A stretch of 64,000 bases of DNA from Bifidobacterium sp. ESL0775. GTDB lineage: Bacteria; Actinomycetota; Actinomycetes; Actinomycetales; Bifidobacteriaceae. The stretch is from NCBI RefSeq assembly GCF_029395475.1, contig NZ_CP113917.1, forward strand, positions 372,001 through 436,000, given 5' to 3'. The notes beneath the pieces were generated by a model, which saw only the letters and a list, made by a program, of their open reading frames with translations, made no database searches and was not told the origin of the DNA. How positions within the stretch are numbered: the first letter of the stretch is position 1; the number at the start of each line of letters is the position of its first letter. Positions 56,164 through 64,000 of this stretch are shown here, piece after piece. Made by a program: the position numbers and the translations under genes.

Positions 56164-57639
56164 ATGAGCGAAAATAACAACACACTCCGCATCGCCGTCG
56201 TCGGTGCCGGCCCTGCGGGCGTTTATTCATCCGACATTTTCCTGCGCGAACTGAAGAAGAAGGGCGAATCGCTTGGCCTGCCGACCAACGCGCGTATCGA
56301 CCTCTTCGAGAAGCTGCCGGTGCCGTTCGGCCTCGTGCGTTACGGCGTTGCGCCAGATCACCCGGCCATCAAGTTCATCGCCGACGCGTTGGAGAAGACG
56401 CTGGATAATCCTGATATTCATTTGTATTGCGATGTGGAATTTGGGAAGGATGTCACGCTCGATGACCTGCTGCCGCGCTATGACGCGGTGCTGTTCGCCA
56501 CCGGTGCGGTGGCTGATCGTCCGCTGACCATCCCTGGTTCTGACCTTGACGGCGTGTATGGCGCTGCGCGATTCGTGGAGTGGTACGACGGCTATCCGAC
56601 CGGCGCACGCACGTGGCCGCTTGACGCCGAAACCGTCGCTGTGATTGGCGGTGGGAACGTCGCGATGGACGTTTCGCGCGAGTTGATGCGCAACGCCGAC
56701 GACCTCAAGGCTCGCACCGATATTCCCGACAATGTCTACGAAGGCATCAAAACCAACAAGGCTCGAGAGCTGCATCTTTTCATCCGCCGCGGCGTGGCCC
56801 AGGCCAAGTTCAGCGTGCAGGAGCTGCGCGAGCTCGAGAAGCTGCCGGGCGTGCAGATCATCATCAACGAGGACGATTTCGACCTCGACGATGCCACCGT
56901 CGAGCAGGCCGGCAAGGACAAGCTGACCCGTCAGATGGTCGAGGAGCTTTATGCCATCCGCGACATGGCCGAAGATATGGAAGACGACGGCGGTGTCGAT
57001 TTCGAAGGCAACCCTGCGCCGAAGAAGTATTACTTGCACTTCAATTCCGCGCCCGCCGAGGTGCTGGGCGAGGACGGCAAGGTCGTCGGTCTGCACGTCG
57101 AGCGCACCGAAACCGGCGCCGACGGCGTGATGCGCCACACCGGCGAATTCACGGATTACCCGGTCGAGGCCGTCTACCATGCCATCGGCTACAAGCCGGC
57201 GAGTGTGCCGGGCGTGGCCTATGACGAGCAACGTAGCGTGCTGGCCAACGAGGAAGGTCGCATTCTGGCCGAGCCTGCGTTCACCGCCGAAACCGGCAAG
57301 AGCACCGTCCGCCCGCGTCTTTACGCAACTGGCTGGGCCAAGCGCGGGCCGGTCGGTCTGATCGGCTCCACCAAGTCCGACGCGCTGCTGATCGTCGGCA
57401 ACATGCTCGACGATCTTTCCAAGGCTGAGGACGTTGACGGAAGCGGCAAGGGTTGCATCGCCGCCGACCGTGACCCCGAGTCCATCGACCGCCTGCTCGC
57501 CTTGCGCGGCGTCAAGCCCATCGACTTCGCAGGCTGGAAGAAGGTCGACACCTACGAGCGTGCCGAGGGCGCGAAGGAAGGCCGCGAGCACAAAAAGGTG
57601 ATCGACCCCGACCAGATGCGTTCGCTCGCGCTGGGCTGA
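56164..57639 (+). CDS. Ferredoxin/flavodoxin-NADP+ reductase, FprA-like
   Basis: This 491-residue flavoprotein is of the adrenodoxin-reductase type. It has the FAD loop VVGAGPAGVYSSDIF near the start, FEKLPVPFGLVRYGVAPDH and the NADPH loop VIGGGNVAMDVSREL. The late segment is GWAKRGPVGLIGSTKSDA. These enzymes pass electrons between NADPH and ferredoxin or flavodoxin. Compared with shorter family members it has an acidic insert around 240-285. It is a single-gene unit with a strong terminator at 57720. Confidence 0.9.
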   Translation: MSENNNTLRIAVVGAGPAGVYSSDIFLRELKKKGESLGLPTNARIDLFEKLPVPFGLVRYGVAPDHPAIKFIADALEKTLDNPDIHLYCDVEFGKDVTLDDLLPRYDAVLFATGAVADRPLTIPGSDLDGVYGAARFVEWYDGYPTGARTWPLDAETVAVIGGGNVAMDVSRELMRNADDLKARTDIPDNVYEGIKTNKARELHLFIRRGVAQAKFSVQELRELEKLPGVQIIINEDDFDLDDATVEQAGKDKLTRQMVEELYAIRDMAEDMEDDGGVDFEGNPAPKKYYLHFNSAPAEVLGEDGKVVGLHVERTETGADGVMRHTGEFTDYPVEAVYHAIGYKPASVPGVAYDEQRSVLANEEGRILAEPAFTAETGKSTVRPRLYATGWAKRGPVGLIGSTKSDALLIVGNMLDDLSKAEDVDGSGKGCIAADRDPESIDRLLALRGVKPIDFAGWKKVDTYERAEGAKEGREHKKVIDPDQMRSLALG

Positions 57640-57719
57640 GCGCAGTCACGTCTTAGGCCGATTGCGGTTCTGAGCTGAGTACGCTAACCGATTAGTCAGA
57701 GGCGTCGAGTCCGCGTTTT

Positions 57720-57757
57720 GGGTGCTTTCTGCTGATGCGACAGAAAGCACCCTTTTT
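57720..57757 (+). terminator. Terminator of the reductase gene
   Basis: GGGTGCTTTCTG/CAGAAAGCACCC is a perfect 12-bp stem with a 9-nt loop followed by TTTTT. Confidence 0.88.
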
Positions 57758-57837
57758 CGTGCTTTTCGTCGCGTTCAATAATTCGCTGCGACCGAAAGCA
57801 TGTTTTCTCATGTTTTTTCGTGCTTTTCGTCGCGTTT
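57753..57837. repeat. Direct repeat of a terminator tail
   Basis: TTTTTCGTGCTTTTCGTCGC occurs at 57753-57772 and again at 57814-57833, each followed by GTT. Between them lies a partial CGACCGAAAGCATG segment that resembles the stem arm. This looks like a decayed duplication of the terminator. Confidence 0.6.
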
Positions 57838-58045
57838 ACCGGATGGATGTGCTTGCATGATTAGCGTCGTGGCAAAATGCTCACGCTGAACATGCGATGA
57901 TAATCAGGATTTCAGCCCTGTTTTCTTGATTTTGCTCGCAAGCTCGATGCGGGAAGATGGGCGGAGGTCTGTTGTGGCCAAGATGCCTGCGTAGTCACAG
58001 CCGGCGTTCAGCAAAAGCACAGCCTGAGCCGTTAGGCTCAGATAT

Positions 58046-59014
58046 ATGGACGGCAAGATTAAAGTGCATGGCCATTTGAACGGCCTCAAGACCACACTGC
58101 TTTTCGGCGTGATGTGGGCCATCATCATGCTCATTTGGTGGCTCACCGGCGCCAGCCGCGACACGCTTGTCTACTACATTTTCATCGGCCTCGCCTCGAC
58201 GTTCATCTCCTACTGGTTCTCCGACCGCATCTCCATCGCCTCGATGGGCGCACGTCAGGTCTCTGAAGCTGAAGCGCCCGAGCTCTACCGTATCGTCCGC
58301 GAACTTTCCGCACGCGCCGGCAAGCCGATGCCGCGCATCTACATCGCGCCGACCATGAGCCCGAATGCGTTCGCCACCGGCCGCAACGAGCGTCACGCCG
58401 CCGTGTGCTGCACGCAAGGCATCCTGCAGATTTTGAACGAGCGCGAGCTGCGTGGGGTGCTCGGCCACGAACTGATGCACGTCTACAATCACGACATCCT
58501 CACTTCGGCGGTTGCCAGCGCGATGGCGACGGTGGTCACCTATCTTGGCTATATGCTGATGTTCTTTGGCAGAGGGCGCGACAATGATGATCGAGATTCC
58601 GGAATTTTCGGGCTGCTCGGCGTGGTCCTGAGCTCGATTCTCGCTCCGATCGGCGCCTCGCTGATCCAGTTGGCCATTTCCCGCACCCGCGAATACGACG
58701 CGGACGAGGACGGCAGCAAGCTCACCGGCGACCCGGCCGCGCTCGCCTCGGCGTTGAGCAAGATCACGTCTGGCGCGCAGGCCAATCCGATGCCGCAGAC
58801 CGCCGGCACCCAGTCCGCCGCCGCGATGATGATCGCGAACCCCTTCTCCGAAGAGGGTTTCAGCCGTCTCTTTTCCACGCATCCGCCGACACAGGATCGT
58901 ATCAACCGCCTGATGCAAATGGCTCAGGAGATGCAAGGCGTCTCCGCCGGCCCGAACCGAGGCCAGCGCTGGAACCGTTTAGGATCCGACAACGAAGCGC
59001 AGGTAGCATACTAA
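58046..59014 (+). CDS. htpX: Membrane zinc metalloprotease HtpX
   Basis: The 322-residue M48 protease helps degrade damaged membrane proteins. It has two N-terminal helices, the zinc motif HELMH (H141, E142, H145), two further helices and the third zinc-ligand segment SRTREYDADEDG. The C-terminus has the family's STHPPTQDRINRL. The ATG at 58046 has no strong ribosome-binding site but gives the usual start for HtpX. It is a single gene. Confidence 0.94.
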   Translation: MDGKIKVHGHLNGLKTTLLFGVMWAIIMLIWWLTGASRDTLVYYIFIGLASTFISYWFSDRISIASMGARQVSEAEAPELYRIVRELSARAGKPMPRIYIAPTMSPNAFATGRNERHAAVCCTQGILQILNERELRGVLGHELMHVYNHDILTSAVASAMATVVTYLGYMLMFFGRGRDNDDRDSGIFGLLGVVLSSILAPIGASLIQLAISRTREYDADEDGSKLTGDPAALASALSKITSGAQANPMPQTAGTQSAAAMMIANPFSEEGFSRLFSTHPPTQDRINRLMQMAQEMQGVSAGPNRGQRWNRLGSDNEAQVAY

Positions 59015-59215
59015 AGCTGAAACGCTGTGTCTCAGCGGTGTTTTGGTAGGTTACGAATCTTTACAAGCAAGAGGTTCGGTTGAAAAGTCAGTGGCTGGGT
59101 GAGCGAAGTGTCGGAATTGCGGGTCTACGGCGGTATGTCATTCCGGTTCGGCACGCTGTTTCACGGCTCTGTGCTAGACTCATAACTTGTATGTGCGCGG
59201 CATGCGTGCGTTACT

Positions 59216-59286
59216 GCGGATGTAGTTCATCGGTAGAATGGAAGCTTCCCAAGCTTCAGAGGCGGGTTCGATTCCCGTCATCCGCT
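59216..59286 (+). tRNA. tRNA-Gly (anticodon CCC)
   Basis: This is a 71-nt cloverleaf. The acceptor is GCGGATG/CATCCGC, the anticodon arm is AAGCT-TCCCAAG class with anticodon CCC, and the T arm is GCGGG-TTCGATT-CCCGT. CCA is not encoded. It marks the left edge of a short accessory pocket. Confidence 0.9.
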
Positions 59287-59431
59287 CTCTTGGCTAGTTC
59301 CTGAAAACTGTTGCAAATAAAGGTGTTTCGGCACAGGGATTTCCTCCGAAAACTTCGCGATGGCACGCCGTTGGTTATTCATGCGAACCGTGCCACCAAG
59401 GGCTTTAACGATGAAATCAGAAAGGGCGGTC

Positions 59432-59623
59432 ATGAGCCGGAAAAGCCAGAAATATATAGCCGACAACGGTACTGTCATCACTGATGACATGGTGGACCAG
59501 TGGGCGCAGGAGGCCGAGAGCGGCTTCCAAGGCGCCGAGGTCAGGCCGTTCGAAGGACGTGCCTGGGAGGTCAAGAGCGAGCCATTGAAGCCGCGCACCA
59601 TTTGTGTCGGTGATTCGGCATGA
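59432..59623 (+). pseudogene. Truncated antitoxin-like gene
   Basis: The 63-residue frame (MSRKSQKYIADNGTVITDDM ... FEGRAWEVKSEPLKPRTI) resembles the N-terminal part of actinobacterial ribbon-helix-helix antitoxins. In these proteins a phrase like KPRTI leads into the DNA-binding strand. Here it stops at VGDSA, so the ribbon-helix-helix is missing. AAAGGG lies upstream of the ATG at 59432. No toxin gene follows. I read it as a broken antitoxin in an accessory pocket, but a short functional protein is not excluded. Confidence 0.5.
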
Positions 59624-59832
59624 AATTGGTTGAGTAGCAGACGAAGGCGAAGGATGTTGAAAGCCGAGTCGGGTGATCACAAGCTGTTCCTGATCAAAGC
59701 GTCAGTGCCGGGCGACACGATCGATACTTTTTTGAAATCCGTCGGCATAACGTTTCTTTTTTCGGCTGGCCCGCGTTGCTAATGGTTGCTAGTGTGCGTT
59801 ATGTCTTGCGAAAACGCCTAGTGGAAAGTCTC

Positions 59833-60138
59833 CTATGCGGTCTGCAGCGCGCCGTGTATGGTACGTCGCAACCACTCCGAGCGGCTTTCGCCGAGTTTCT
59901 TGGCGGCCGTGTCGAGTTGCCGCTCCCATGACTCGGGGACGCGGACCTGGAGCTTCACGGTGGGTTGCGCCTGTCCGGCGCGCGGGCGGCCAAGCAGCAC
60001 CCGTTCCGCCTCGTCGGCGCTTTCCGTCCCCGCCGCCCGCATGAGCAGGGCGTCCATCTCCGCCTGGGCCCGGGTCCCGGTGGTCTTCACCGCCTTGGCG
60101 TCGTCCCACGCCCATCCGCTGTCGTTCTTCTTGGTCAT
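59833..60138 (-). CDS. Ribbon-helix-helix antitoxin
   Basis: The 101-residue protein has a polar N-terminal half and a C-terminal ribbon-helix-helix: VKLQVRVPESWERQLDTAAK then SRSEWLRRTIHGAL. AAAGGACGG lies upstream of the ATG. It begins 30 bp after the gene at 60169-60417 on the same strand, so the order is toxin first, antitoxin second. GC content is visibly higher than in the surroundings. Confidence 0.72.
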   Translation of the reverse strand: MTKKNDSGWAWDDAKAVKTTGTRAQAEMDALLMRAAGTESADEAERVLLGRPRAGQAQPTVKLQVRVPESWERQLDTAAKKLGESRSEWLRRTIHGALQTA

Positions 60139-60168
60139 CGTTCCGTCCTTTTGCGTTGCCTGGTTGGT

Positions 60169-60417
60169 TCAGTCCTTGTCGAGGAAGCCGCCCTGCTCGG
60201 CGTTCACGTGGAACACGCGCAGGTTGCCGTCCCTGGCGAGCTTCATGGCGACCTCCAGGCTGGGCACGAGCGGGTCGCCGTGGTGGGATCCGGTGAACTT
60301 GAGGTAGGTCTCGCCGTCCTTGCGGTACTCGAGCTTGCCGGTGACGTGCCGGGCGGCGTAGACCACGTCGTCGAGCGTGTAGCCGTGCCGGTCGGCCGAC
60401 TCGTCCCATTCGATCAC
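60169..60417 (-). CDS. Putative toxin paired with the ribbon-helix-helix antitoxin
   Basis: The 82-residue protein begins with a GTG behind GAGGGAGG. It contains EWDESADRHGYTLDDVVYAA, then LVPSLEVAMKLARDGNLRVFHVNA. The layout (W-x-x-x-A-x-x-H-G at the start, a late VFH) resembles small actinobacterial toxin-like proteins paired with ribbon-helix-helix antitoxins, distantly like BrnT. Activity is not known; the call rests mainly on the operon with the antitoxin. Confidence 0.6.
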   Translation of the reverse strand: MIEWDESADRHGYTLDDVVYAARHVTGKLEYRKDGETYLKFTGSHHGDPLVPSLEVAMKLARDGNLRVFHVNAEQGGFLDKD

Positions 60418-60818
60418 TTGGCCTCCCTCGTCCGTATTCCATTAATGTACTCCGATATTGGACTACGCGCAACTTGTGGTCACTCGGGGCAGTGATTTCG
60501 GCAACGTTTTGAACGGAATTTCGATATTGACGGTGCTGATAGGTGGCACGGCTCTTGAGTTAAGTAAACAAAGGTGTGTCTTATTTTCGGGGCATGACCA
60601 TTCGTTTGATTCGATTTCCGCCATTCGCTCTTTTTTATTTAATCTTTTGAGATTTGGGCAATGTGCTTTCGTTTTCGAAAGTAAAAAATGTCATAATCTC
60701 AAGAAATCTTGATTTTTCCTTGATTCAAGGTTTTCCATTCGTTGATTTTTGTCTCGTCCGATAGACTCGAAGATGAATCGGTTGGCAGGAGATCCGGAGA
60801 TTGAAGGAGCAGCGTTTT
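60418..60818. other. Intergenic region before the rhuM fragment
   Basis: About 400 bp turn AT-rich toward the right, ending with AAGGAG for the frame at 60819. I see no RNA gene or repeat. Confidence 0.4.
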
Positions 60819-61304
60819 ATGGATAATGACATGATGAAACAGCCTCAGGGCGAAATAGTTTTATATCAGCAAGATGACCGAAATGTTCCGGTTCAGGTGG
60901 TGTATCGGGACGAGACATTCTGGATGGCGCAGAAGAATATCGCTGAGTTATTTGGTGTCAAAATACCAATTATCTCCAAACATCTGGCGAATATATATTC
61001 AGAGGGTGAACTTGAGGAAAAGGCAACTGTTTCCAAAATGGAAACAGTCCAAAACGAAGGCGGCAGAACGGTTCGCAGGGAAATCGCCTTCTACAATCTC
61101 GACGCGATTATCGCCGTCGGCTACCGTGTGAACAGCAAACGGGCCACAGTTCTATTGATGGGAATGGTCATGTGCAAGAAAAGTGGAGGAGGCAGGAATC
61201 GAACCGTGCATCTCCGCCTTGCGGCGGGCTCTACCATTGAGCTAATCCCCCAATTCGCACACCGGCGAAGTTCGTTTTTGCCGAAGCCGACGCTGAGCGC
61301 TTAA
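60819..61304 (+). pseudogene. Truncated RhuM-family protein
   Basis: The frame starts at an ATG with AAGGAG 9 nt upstream. It encodes the typical RhuM N-terminus: GEIVLYQQDDRNVPVQVVY, WMAQKNIAELFGV, ISKHLANIYSEGEL and FYNLDAIIAVGYRVNSKRAT. Homology stops at about 61148, right where the family would continue into a conserved FRIWAT segment. The remaining residues are translated from a tRNA-like sequence on the other strand. So the gene has lost roughly its C-terminal two thirds. RhuM-like proteins occur near mobile and restriction loci; function is unknown. Confidence 0.75.
61184..61251 (-). tRNA. Degenerate tRNA-like sequence (probable pseudo-tRNA)
   Basis: On the minus strand GGGGGATTAGCTCAATGGTA starts a tRNA-like fold. 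The acceptor pairs with CTCCTCC with one mismatch, and the D arm is GCTC/GAGC. A GGTTCGATTCC T-loop is present, but its stem has a bulge. The anticodon arm is CCGCC-GCAA-GGCGG, a 4-nt loop with no U33, so no anticodon can be read. It is 68 nt long. It resembles an alanine-type tRNA with a shortened anticodon arm. Confidence 0.55.
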
Positions 61305-61391
61305 TTACTATATCATAGTATTTTTGATTCCGTTAAGGGCGAAGTATCGCTCGTTAACCTCAATGGCGAGGTGGGCGGCAATAATGGAGGC

Positions 61392-62537
61392 ATGACCATT
61401 GCAACTCCTGAACGATACCGTGAAATGCTGGAAACCGCGCGGCACAACGGCTACGCCTATCCCGCAATCAACGTGACCAGCACCCAGACGCTTAACGCGG
61501 CGTTGCAAGGGTTCGCCGAGGCTGAATCGGACGGGATCATTCAGGTTTCCGTGGGAGGCGCGTCCTATTTTTCCGGGCAGCGCGTCGACGACCGCGTCAC
61601 CGGCTCGTTGGCTTTCGCGGCGTTCGCCCGTGAGGTGGCCGAGAAATACCCCAACATCTCCATCGCGCTGCATACCGATCATTGCGCCAAACCGTATCTT
61701 GACGGCTGGGTGCGGCCGTTGCTCGCGCGCGAGGCCGACGAGGTGGCGCACGGCAAAGAGCCGATGTTCCAGTCGCACATGTGGGACGGATCGACGGTCC
61801 CGCTGAAGGAAAACCTTGATATTGCCGAGGGCTTGCTTGACCTCTCCGCGAAAGCCCATACCGTCCTTGAAATCGAGATTGGCGCGGTCGGCGGCGAGGA
61901 GGATGGCCATCGAGCCGACATCGACGAGAAGCTGTATTCCACGCCGGCTGACGGCATCGAGGTTGCGCGGCGGCTTGGGCTGGGGGAGCGCGGCACGTAT
62001 ATGGCGGCGTTCACCTTCGGCAACGTTCACGGCGCCTATAAGCCCGGTGTGGTCAAGTTGCGCCCGGAGTTGCTCGGTGAGATCCAGCGCGCGGTCGCGT
62101 CGGCCGCGAAAACAGGCCAATTGGAAGCCAAATCCGAAAGCCGCGCCAACGATGATCTAGGTTCGTCCGCGACCGGGGTTTCCGCCGCCTCGTCATCACA
62201 CGGGCATATCTACACCGATTACGAATTGCATGACAACAAGCCGTTCATGCTCGTCTTCCACGGAGGTTCCGGGTCGTCGAAGGGCGACATCACGGCCGCG
62301 GTGCATTATGGCGTGGTCAAGATGAACATTGACACCGATACCCAGTACGCCTTCACCCGCGCGGTCGCCGGCCACATGTTCGAGCATTACGATTCCGTGC
62401 TCAAGGTTGACGGCGAGGTGGGCGAGAAGCGCTACTACGACCCGCGTTCCTGGGGCCGCACGGCCGAGGACGCGATGGCCAAGCGCGTGGTCGAGGCCTG
62501 CGTCGAGCTGGGTTCGGCGGGCAAAGCGCTCAAATAG
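61392..62537 (+). CDS. fba: Class II fructose-bisphosphate aldolase
   Basis: This 381-residue zinc aldolase interconverts fructose-1,6-bisphosphate with dihydroxyacetone phosphate and glyceraldehyde-3-phosphate. Motifs are YPAINVTSTQTLNAAL, the zinc-binding LHTDHCAKPYL, LEIEIGAVGGEEDG, FGNVHGAYKPG, LVFHGGSGSSKGD and NIDTDTQYAFTRA. I chose the ATG at 61392; a GGAGG is directly upstream with unusually short spacing. A serine-rich insert lies around 240-265. Two terminator-like hairpins follow. Confidence 0.96.
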   Translation: MTIATPERYREMLETARHNGYAYPAINVTSTQTLNAALQGFAEAESDGIIQVSVGGASYFSGQRVDDRVTGSLAFAAFAREVAEKYPNISIALHTDHCAKPYLDGWVRPLLAREADEVAHGKEPMFQSHMWDGSTVPLKENLDIAEGLLDLSAKAHTVLEIEIGAVGGEEDGHRADIDEKLYSTPADGIEVARRLGLGERGTYMAAFTFGNVHGAYKPGVVKLRPELLGEIQRAVASAAKTGQLEAKSESRANDDLGSSATGVSAASSSHGHIYTDYELHDNKPFMLVFHGGSGSSKGDITAAVHYGVVKMNIDTDTQYAFTRAVAGHMFEHYDSVLKVDGEVGEKRYYDPRSWGRTAEDAMAKRVVEACVELGSAGKALK

Positions 62538-62634
62538 CTGCGTCGCTTACTCGTTGCTAGAAGGATCGAAATAATTTTCATGAGGTTTTAGGGCTTGGCT
62601 GCTGACGATAAAGTAAAGTGCGATTCGGGTCGTG

Positions 62635-62666
62635 TTAGGGGCAGAATCGCGAATTCCTGCCCCTAA
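62635..62666. terminator. Hairpin downstream of fba (first of two)
   Basis: TTAGGGGCAG/CTGCCCCTAA is a perfect 10-bp stem with a 12-nt loop. T-runs are weak, but the site lies between convergent genes. Confidence 0.55.
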
Positions 62667-62697
62667 AGCAATAACAATTTGCGGTTCTGATTGGTTG

Positions 62698-62725
62698 AGA
62701 GGCAGGATTGCGGCTCTGTGCCTCT
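62698..62725. terminator. Hairpin downstream of fba (second of two)
   Basis: AGAGGCA/TGCCTCT (62698-62704 with 62719-62725) is a 7-bp stem. A third copy of the arm (TTAGAGGCA) occurs at about 62757. The stems resemble the first hairpin in layout. Confidence 0.45.
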
Positions 62726-62845
62726 AATGCAAGAGGAACGAGTTGTTCCCGTAGGGTTAGAGGCACAAAGTGCGATGTCAGTAGGTCGCCCGCCCCGGGT
62801 TGGGGATTGCGCGTGGAGATGGTCGGCTGATTTGCCTCTTTTGCT

Positions 62846-64000
62846 TCATTGGTCGTCCAGTTCTGCCAGCTTCACCATTTTGGTCCTGCCTCTATAGTCA
62901 ATACGCAACTCGTGGCCGGCCAGAGTCGCGCTCGGCATCGCAATCGATCCGTCCTCGCCCACGCTTTCCAGCTCGCGGTCGCCGAGATATGCGGAAACGA
63001 ATATATAGTGGCCGGGTTCGATAACGCGCATTTGCATTGGAATCCGTGTCTTGGGGTAGAGCAGGTTGGTGTTCGGCTCGGGAGTGGACAGTTCTAAAGA
63101 AAATCCTTTTGCGGCGATCAGACCGGTGAGTCCTATCTTGGTGCGGTAGAAAATGGCCTGTTCTGGGTTGCCGAAGGTCGCTGTTGCTTCCGGCGTCCGC
63201 TCATTCGCTGAATTGTCATGTCCGTTACCACCACTTCCTTCCCAGCCGGAGGCGAACGAGCCATCGGCGGAGTGCTGTGCCGCCGTCGCCGCAAGATCTC
63301 CGACCGCGTTGATGTTGGGCGCGGCCAGTTCCTCCCCGAAGTCCGGCATCGCAAAACCGCCTTCGGCCAGATGCAATGCGCGCGCCGAATCGATGACGTG
63401 CACGCGGATGTGCCACGGCATCAGCGGCACGATGAAGTTGCGGATGGTGACGTCGTTCCACGGCTCCCAGCGCGAGTAGACGTAGTCCCCGTGCACCGCG
63501 TAATCGGCGTAGCCGAAGGCCGTGCGCCAATGGTATTCGGATTCGGAAACCGCCAGGGTGTTGTCGCAGGCGAGCTGTTTCAGAACGGTTGCGGATTTCG
63601 GCGTCGAGAAGCCGAAGGTCGTGGAATAGACGTATTTCTCGTATTTCGCGTCGGTGTGGTTGTGTTCCGGCGCGTGCTGTCCGGCGGTGAACGCCTGCAC
63701 CTCAAAGCCGTTGCGGCTGTGCGCCACCAGCATGCGTGGTTCGGGCTGGAGCTTCAACGCCTCGAACTTGAAGTCCTCGCTTTCGCGCGTGGTCCAGAAG
63801 AGGCTGGATTCGGGAATGCACAGGAAAATGAACGTTTTGAGCGCCCAGTAGGCGGAGGCGGGCCCGTTGTAGCCTTCCGCCATGTTCATGTTCGGATAGG
63901 CGTAACCGATAGGAATTAGTCCATCAGACTGAAAAATATTCTGGCGGAACCACCAGCGCAAATTGCCCAGCAGCAGATGTTTGACGTCCCCAAGCGTCCA
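62846..64000 (-). CDS. DUF2264 protein (5' end outside the window)
   Basis: The frame enters from the right edge: 13 codons before 63961 read WTLGDVKHLLLGN and run straight into LRWWFRQNIFQSDGLIPIGY. The TTG at 63961 is therefore internal, not a start. The visible 384 residues include GYAYPNMNMAEGYNGPASAYWALK and HSRNGFEVQAFTAGQHAPEHNHTDAKYEKYVYS, the core of DUF2264 proteins. Members are alpha/alpha-toroid-like and often linked to polysaccharide use, but function is not established. The C-terminal part has an asparagine/serine/glycine-rich insert (about 255-280). Confidence 0.85.
   Translation of the reverse strand, partial: WTLGDVKHLLLGNLRWWFRQNIFQSDGLIPIGYAYPNMNMAEGYNGPASAYWALKTFIFLCIPESSLFWTTRESEDFKFEALKLQPEPRMLVAHSRNGFEVQAFTAGQHAPEHNHTDAKYEKYVYSTTFGFSTPKSATVLKQLACDNTLAVSESEYHWRTAFGYADYAVHGDYVYSRWEPWNDVTIRNFIVPLMPWHIRVHVIDSARALHLAEGGFAMPDFGEELAAPNINAVGDLAATAAQHSADGSFASGWEGSGGNGHDNSANERTPEATATFGNPEQAIFYRTKIGLTGLIAAKGFSLELSTPEPNTNLLYPKTRIPMQMRVIEPGHYIFVSAYLGDRELESVGEDGSIAMPSATLAGHELRIDYRGRTKMVKLAELDDQ

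Overview
The window looks like a chromosomal segment of a Bifidobacterium. Supporting signs are the high-GC actinobacterial coding style, a sucrose locus in the order cscA-cscB-lacI, adjacent mevalonate-pathway genes (mevalonate kinase and diphosphomevalonate decarboxylase), a sortase-dependent pilus operon, a fused rmlCD gene and a class II aldolase. The species cannot be fixed from the sequence alone.

Layout. 0-5 kb: a minus-strand sucrose/fructo-oligosaccharide locus (GH32 enzyme, MFS permease, LacI regulator) with a large palindromic operator. 5-11 kb: a small membrane protein, tRNA-Lys, a GT2 enzyme, a TetR regulator behind an 84-bp palindrome, ftsY, and the overlapping amtB-glnK pair. 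11-12 kb: a RelE/DinJ-type toxin-antitoxin pair with a visible promoter and operator. 12-19 kb: a pilus operon (LPFTG adhesin, LPLTG shaft pilin, class C sortase) followed by tRNA-Ser.

20-42.6 kb: a surface-polysaccharide island. It holds a GH25 lysozyme, a DUF2142-type membrane protein, rmlA, rmlCD, rmlB, two related acyltransferases, a two-gene polysaccharide ABC exporter, an epimerase, two tandem RgpF-like rhamnan-synthesis proteins, a polytopic membrane protein, a GtrB-type enzyme and two further GT2 enzymes. Together they can make dTDP-L-rhamnose, assemble and decorate a rhamnose-rich chain, and export it.

42.7-46.5 kb: a small YjzC-like gene, then a lower-GC two-gene module coding for an AAA ATPase and an intact subtilisin-like protease. 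This is the strongest candidate for an unusual (probably anti-phage) system. 46.7-53.5 kb: mevalonate kinase, diphosphomevalonate decarboxylase, a GtrA-like protein, a histidine phosphatase, a conserved hypothetical and a DUF805 protein with Q/N/P-rich flanks. 53.6-59 kb: a ThiX/ThiY-like permease and lipoprotein without an adjacent ATPase, an FprA-like reductase and HtpX. 59-61.3 kb: an accessory pocket with tRNA-Gly, a truncated antitoxin-like gene, a GC-rich toxin-antitoxin pair, a truncated rhuM and a degenerate tRNA-like sequence. 61.4-64 kb: class II fructose-bisphosphate aldolase and the 3' part of a DUF2264 gene that runs off the window.

Start codons were moved from the longest open frame where a Shine-Dalgarno sequence or family alignment favoured an internal start. 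Family assignments come from recognising motifs by eye, and no database search was run.
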